The notes under the pieces were generated by a model, which was given only the letters and a program-made list of their open reading frames with translations, was not told the origin of the DNA and ran no database searches. From CAVTUU01 sp045804965 (GTDB lineage: Bacteria; Chloroflexota; Chloroflexia; Thermomicrobiales; UBA6265): a DNA stretch of 44,365 nucleotides. This document shows positions 41,413-44,365 of this stretch, one piece after another (positions within the stretch are counted from its first letter, which is position 1; every line of letters begins with the position of its first letter). The position numbers and the translations under genes were made by a program. The stretch lies in the NCBI GenBank assembly GCA_045804965.1, contig JBJMMD010000040.1, positions 1 to 44,365 of the forward strand, in the 5' to 3' direction.

Positions 41413-42798
41413 ATGGTTACCAGTTCTCCGGTCAGGCTTGACCGCGAACGGATCCAGCACCTGACCGATAAGGAAGAGGACCGCCTCAACGAGCACACGG
41501 GTTGGTCGTCGCAGATGTACGAGCGCGCCCGGAGATCGATGGTCAACGGCGTGCCGTCTTCCTACCAGGTTCGCGATCCGTGGCCGATTTATCTGGCCGA
41601 GGGCAAAGGGTCGAAGGTCTGGGACGTCGATGGCAACGAATACATCGACTTTCACAACGGGTTCGGCTCCATGGTCCAGGGTCACGCCCATCCTGCGATC
41701 GTGAAAGCGGTCCAGGAGCGGGTCGCTAAAGGAACGCAGTTCGCCGCCCCTGTCGAGGACTCGATTATTGTCAGCGAACAGCTCGTGCAACGCTTCGGGC
41801 TTCCTCAATGGCGCTACGTCAACTCGGGGTCGGAAGCGACGATGGACGCGATCCGGATCGCGCGCGGTTTCACCGGCCGCGATACGATCATCAAGATCTT
41901 CGGCAGCTACCACGGGCATCACGACTACGTCATGGTCTCGATCTCGGTGCCCTACGACAACATCGGCGACCGTGAAAATCTCGCCTCGCTACCGTATGGG
42001 GCGGGGATTCCGCAGGTCGCGGCCGACCTCACCATCGCGGTCCCGTTCAACGATGCCGGCGCGATGGAGCGGCGAATCGAACGTCTCACTGAAGAGGGGC
42101 GCAAACCCGCCTGCGTGATCATGGAAGCAGCGATGATGAACCTCGGCGTCGTTCTCCCAGAGCCGGGGTATCTAGAGGCGGTGCGGGAGATCACGAAGAG
42201 GCACGGAATCATCCTCATCTTCGACGAGGTGAAAACCGGCCTCTGTGTCGCGGCCGGCGGCGCCACCGAAAAGTTCGGTGTGCTTCCGGACATGGTGACG
42301 CTGGCGAAGGCGCTCGGCGGAGGCTTGCCGTCAGGCGGCATCGGCGGCAACAATGAAGTCATGGAAGTGGTCGCCAACGGTTCGGTTTACCAGGTCGGCA
42401 CATACAACGGAAATCCGCTGACGATGGCCGCCGCCCGCGCCAGCCTCGAACAGGTGCTCACGCCCGAGGCATACGACCATCTGAACATACTGAACGACAT
42501 CCTGCTCAAAGGCTGCGATGATGTGCTGGCGAAGTACAACCTGCCGGGTTACACGGTCGGCATCAGCTCGAAGGGATGCGTTACCTTCTCGCCGATCAAG
42601 ATCGTCGATTACGAATCGTTCATGGCGAACCAGGACGGCGACTTGAGTCACCTCGCCTGGCTCTACATGATGAACCGGGGCGTGTTCATGACGCCCGGCC
42701 GCGAAGAGGAGTGGACCCTTTCCGTCGCTCACTCCAAGGAAGACGCCGGCAAATACATTGCCGCCTTCGAAGAAATGGCGCGCGATCTGGTGGCGTAG
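41413..42798 (+). CDS. Class III aminotransferase (glutamate-1-semialdehyde aminomutase-like)
   Basis: PLP enzyme of 461 residues. SMVNGVPSSYQVRDPWPIYL is followed by DVDGNEYIDFHNGFGSMVQG, NSGSEATMDAIRIARGFTGR, FGSYHGHHDYV, FDEVKTGLCVAAGG and the PLP lysine Lys299 in TLAKALGGGLPSGG. Overall it is closest to the HemL-like branch, but the HemL motif DEVMTGFR reads DEVKTGLC, so haem synthesis is doubtful. The substrate is unknown. The ATG at 41413 has AGAAGGAAG six bases upstream and is preferred over the GTG at 41395. It stands alone. Confidence 0.9.
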   Translation: MVTSSPVRLDRERIQHLTDKEEDRLNEHTGWSSQMYERARRSMVNGVPSSYQVRDPWPIYLAEGKGSKVWDVDGNEYIDFHNGFGSMVQGHAHPAIVKAVQERVAKGTQFAAPVEDSIIVSEQLVQRFGLPQWRYVNSGSEATMDAIRIARGFTGRDTIIKIFGSYHGHHDYVMVSISVPYDNIGDRENLASLPYGAGIPQVAADLTIAVPFNDAGAMERRIERLTEEGRKPACVIMEAAMMNLGVVLPEPGYLEAVREITKRHGIILIFDEVKTGLCVAAGGATEKFGVLPDMVTLAKALGGGLPSGGIGGNNEVMEVVANGSVYQVGTYNGNPLTMAAARASLEQVLTPEAYDHLNILNDILLKGCDDVLAKYNLPGYTVGISSKGCVTFSPIKIVDYESFMANQDGDLSHLAWLYMMNRGVFMTPGREEEWTLSVAHSKEDAGKYIAAFEEMARDLVA

Positions 42799-42812
42799 GT
42801 CGTAGGCGAAAA

Positions 42813-42965
42813 TTCCCTCACCCCCAACCCCTCGCAAGGGCGAGGGGTTGGGGAGCGTCTTGGCGGGGTTCGGAGGCAAAGCACTGTTCGTTTTTGCACC
42901 ACTGCGCAGACCGGTCCTCCGCCCTCGCACGGGAGAGAGTGGCGCGCAGCGCCGGGTGAGGGAAC
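42813..42965. repeat. Inverted-repeat-bounded element with a 14-bp hairpin
   Basis: TTCCCTCACCC at the left edge and GGGTGAGGGAA at the right edge are inverted copies. Inside, CCCCAACCCCTCGC (42822-42835) pairs perfectly with GCGAGGGGTTGGGG (42840-42853) around AAGG. The right half contains GGCGCGCAGCGCC. Elements of this type are common intergenic repeats in bacteria with high GC content. It sits between the convergent class III aminotransferase and PPOX genes. Confidence 0.7.
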
Positions 42966-42987
42966 ACTGGCCCGGTCCGGCGGCATC

Positions 42988-43503
42988 TCACGACTCTGGA
43001 AAGGTCCAGCGCGTCGCATCGCCGGGGAATGATGTCCAGGCATAGGCCGTCGAAGGTCGAAACACGAGCGATCCTTCGCCCGCCGTTACTCCTTCGTCGC
43101 TCGGCCGCCAGTCGTATTTCATTGCGAATGTTTCATTGAGATCGCGAGAGAGCGCGGGATCGACGTTGGTCAGTTGCTCGATTCGGCCTTCGACAATGAC
43201 GACCTGATCGCCACTTTCGAGATGAATCGAAACCTGAGGGTTTGCGCTGATGTTCCGGGAAGAGCGAGGGCCGACGCCGAAGTACAGCGCGCCGTCGATC
43301 CACGCTCCCCAAACCGGGACCGCGTGCGGATTTCCGTCCCGACTGGCTGTCGCCACCCAATAATTTTTCGCCTGCTCGAGTCGTACCACGACGTCGCTCC
43401 AGGGCAGCATGCCTTCGTCACTCTCCGGCACGCCGTACCCTGGTATGTGCGGCCGCTGGGCAACTGGTTCACGTGTGCTCGCCGATGTCGTCGTCTTCGC
43501 CAT
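42988..43503 (-). CDS. Pyridoxamine 5'-phosphate oxidase-fold flavoprotein, probably F420-dependent
   Basis: A 171-residue split-barrel protein. WSDVVVRLEQAKNYWVATAS, RDGNPHAVPVWGAWIDGALY and FGVGPRSSRNISANPQVSIH are the cofactor-binding strands. SGDQVVIVEGRIEQLTNVD and WTSFPGDATRWTF complete the fold. The set resembles the PPOX-class F420-dependent enzymes rather than true PdxH. GGAGG lies nine bases before the ATG. Substrate unknown. Confidence 0.87.
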   Translation of the reverse strand: MAKTTTSASTREPVAQRPHIPGYGVPESDEGMLPWSDVVVRLEQAKNYWVATASRDGNPHAVPVWGAWIDGALYFGVGPRSSRNISANPQVSIHLESGDQVVIVEGRIEQLTNVDPALSRDLNETFAMKYDWRPSDEGVTAGEGSLVFRPSTAYAWTSFPGDATRWTFPES

Positions 43504-43696
43504 ATGCTCGTGCCTCCAATGACCTCTCGCTCATCAAGGCCATCAGCAACACTTATACCTGCGATATATGACACCGGCTGTCTTATTGCAGTCTGTGGAT
43601 CTTCAAGGAAGGAATTGCGGACAATGTCGACGCCACGCGCGTGCGATGCGAACGCGACATTTTGCATGACACGATCACGAGAGAAGGGGCAACGCA

Positions 43697-43915
43697 ATGA
43701 GCATCGAGATCGGCACCAAAGTCAACATCTTAGGCGGTGACCTTCCGCCGACCGGCACCAATCGTCCCGATGGCACGGTCACGGCCGTTGACACCCTCGG
43801 CCTCACCCTCGAAATCGCGATTCTGGATGCAGCATTGACTTCGAAGATCAAGCACTTCTTCGTCCCTTGGACCGCGATCAGCAACGTCGAGATCCTGCCC
43901 GACGAAGGGACCTAG
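43697..43915 (+). CDS. Small beta-rich protein of unknown function
   Basis: A 72-residue protein: MSIEIGTKVNILGGDLPPTG, then VTAVDTLGLTLEIAIL and KHFFVPWTAISNVEILPDE. The strand pattern suggests a small barrel, like an SH3 or Sm-type fold. GAAGGGG lies upstream of the ATG. No known family is recognised. Confidence 0.65.
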   Translation: MSIEIGTKVNILGGDLPPTGTNRPDGTVTAVDTLGLTLEIAILDAALTSKIKHFFVPWTAISNVEILPDEGT

Positions 43916-44292
43916 TCAAGGCTTCGCCGGCGACGTCAACGCCACCCGCGTGTAGGGGGAGCATTTTCTCTCCTTGACAGCGCGTCTGGCGACCGGGGAC
44001 AGGAGCCAAGTAGCGCATTTTCCCTCCAAACCTTCGTAGCAGGCCTTGCTAGGCTGAGCGCGCTTACACCACGCGAGTGCATAGCAATCCGGGCATGAGC
44101 TCGCAGCAGGTGCGACCTGTGCGCGCGAGAGAATCGAGACAAGAGTCTCCACGACACGGACCAAGTACAGGCCGCGCGGCGCGACTTGGAAGCGTCGGCA
44201 TCGTATCCGGCCTAAGGGAGTTATCCCAAATTGGGACGAACGGGCGAGAGCCGCGGGCCTCGGCGCGGGGGCGGGGGCGGTATGCTCGGCCC
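43916..44292. other. Intergenic region before the last gene
   Basis: No gene is supported. A perfect dyad, TCCCAA-A-TTGGGA, lies at 44224-44236, about 57 bases before the next ATG, and could be an operator. The ATG is preceded by a very G-rich run (44267-44280). TTGACA at 43975 lacks a matching -10. Confidence 0.4.
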
Positions 44293-44365
44293 ATGCGCAA
44301 TCATCAGGTCGGGCTGGCCAGTATCCTCGTCGCCGTCGCCATCGCCGGTGTCATTGTCGGCTATG
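44293..44365 (+). CDS. N-terminus of a secreted or membrane protein (partial)
   Basis: The last 24 codons begin at an ATG (MRNHQVGLAS) and continue as a hydrophobic run (ILVAVAIAGVIVG) before the window ends. This looks like a signal peptide or N-terminal anchor. Nothing more can be said about its function. Confidence 0.5.
   Translation, partial: MRNHQVGLASILVAVAIAGVIVGY

Overview
The window is bacterial chromosome with moderately high GC content. It suggests a Chloroflexota (Chloroflexi) member, possibly near Thermomicrobia. That is an inference from the gene mix: F420-type oxidoreductases, a mec-cysO-cysM cluster, a VanW-domain cell-wall protein, a MoxR-like/VWA pair with an NELPDL motif, a DUF2278 protein and many short dispersed palindromic repeats. 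There is no 16S gene to confirm it. I found no tRNA, rRNA, CRISPR array, intact transposase or prophage gene.

Layout. 1-132 is the end of a primary sigma factor, followed by a terminator and obg. An rluB-cmk-plsC block runs leftwards from 4.34 kb and meets obg tail to tail. Divergent from it is a translationally coupled pair: a metallophosphoesterase and a HisC-like protein that has lost its PLP lysine. From 14.15 kb down to 6.38 kb lies a tightly packed leftward run of nine genes: cysM, cysO, mec, uvrC, a YrdC/TsaC gene, a membrane protein, a small coiled-coil protein, rarA and rph. It joins protein-thiocarboxylate cysteine synthesis to DNA repair and RNA processing. An unknown gene, an MFS exporter and a divergent VanW protein follow. 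Next is a four-gene unit: a DUF2064-like protein, two small tandem paralogues and an AlkA-like glycosylase. A DedA gene closes this part.

From 22.7 to 27.9 kb is a three-gene glycan locus: a fused sugar-phosphate transferase/nucleotide-sugar 4,6-dehydratase, a DegT-type aminotransferase and a GT4 glycosyltransferase. Together they look like synthesis of an amino-deoxy sugar and its use in a lipid-linked glycan. The transferase domain has an altered catalytic dyad. From 28.4 to 33.1 kb is an accessory region: two related cupins facing each other, a short orphan secretion-type ATPase, a SnoaL-like protein, DUF2255, an LLM flavin oxidoreductase, a NicO (Ni/Co exporter) remnant and a small membrane protein. 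From 33.3 to 37.4 kb is a MoxR-like ATPase and a VWA protein, with hairpin repeats on both sides of the VWA gene and a candidate promoter/operator in front of the pair. The rest holds an L,D-transpeptidase, a macrodomain protein, a DUF2278 protein, a class III aminotransferase, a PPOX-fold flavoprotein, two small proteins and the start of a secreted or membrane protein.

The most promising unusual biology is the CysO homologue ending GGD beside its JAMM protease, the fused and partly degenerate glycan enzyme, the PLP-lysine-less HisC relative, and the MoxR/VWA pair with its repeats. A dispersed palindromic element is present in four intergenic copies.
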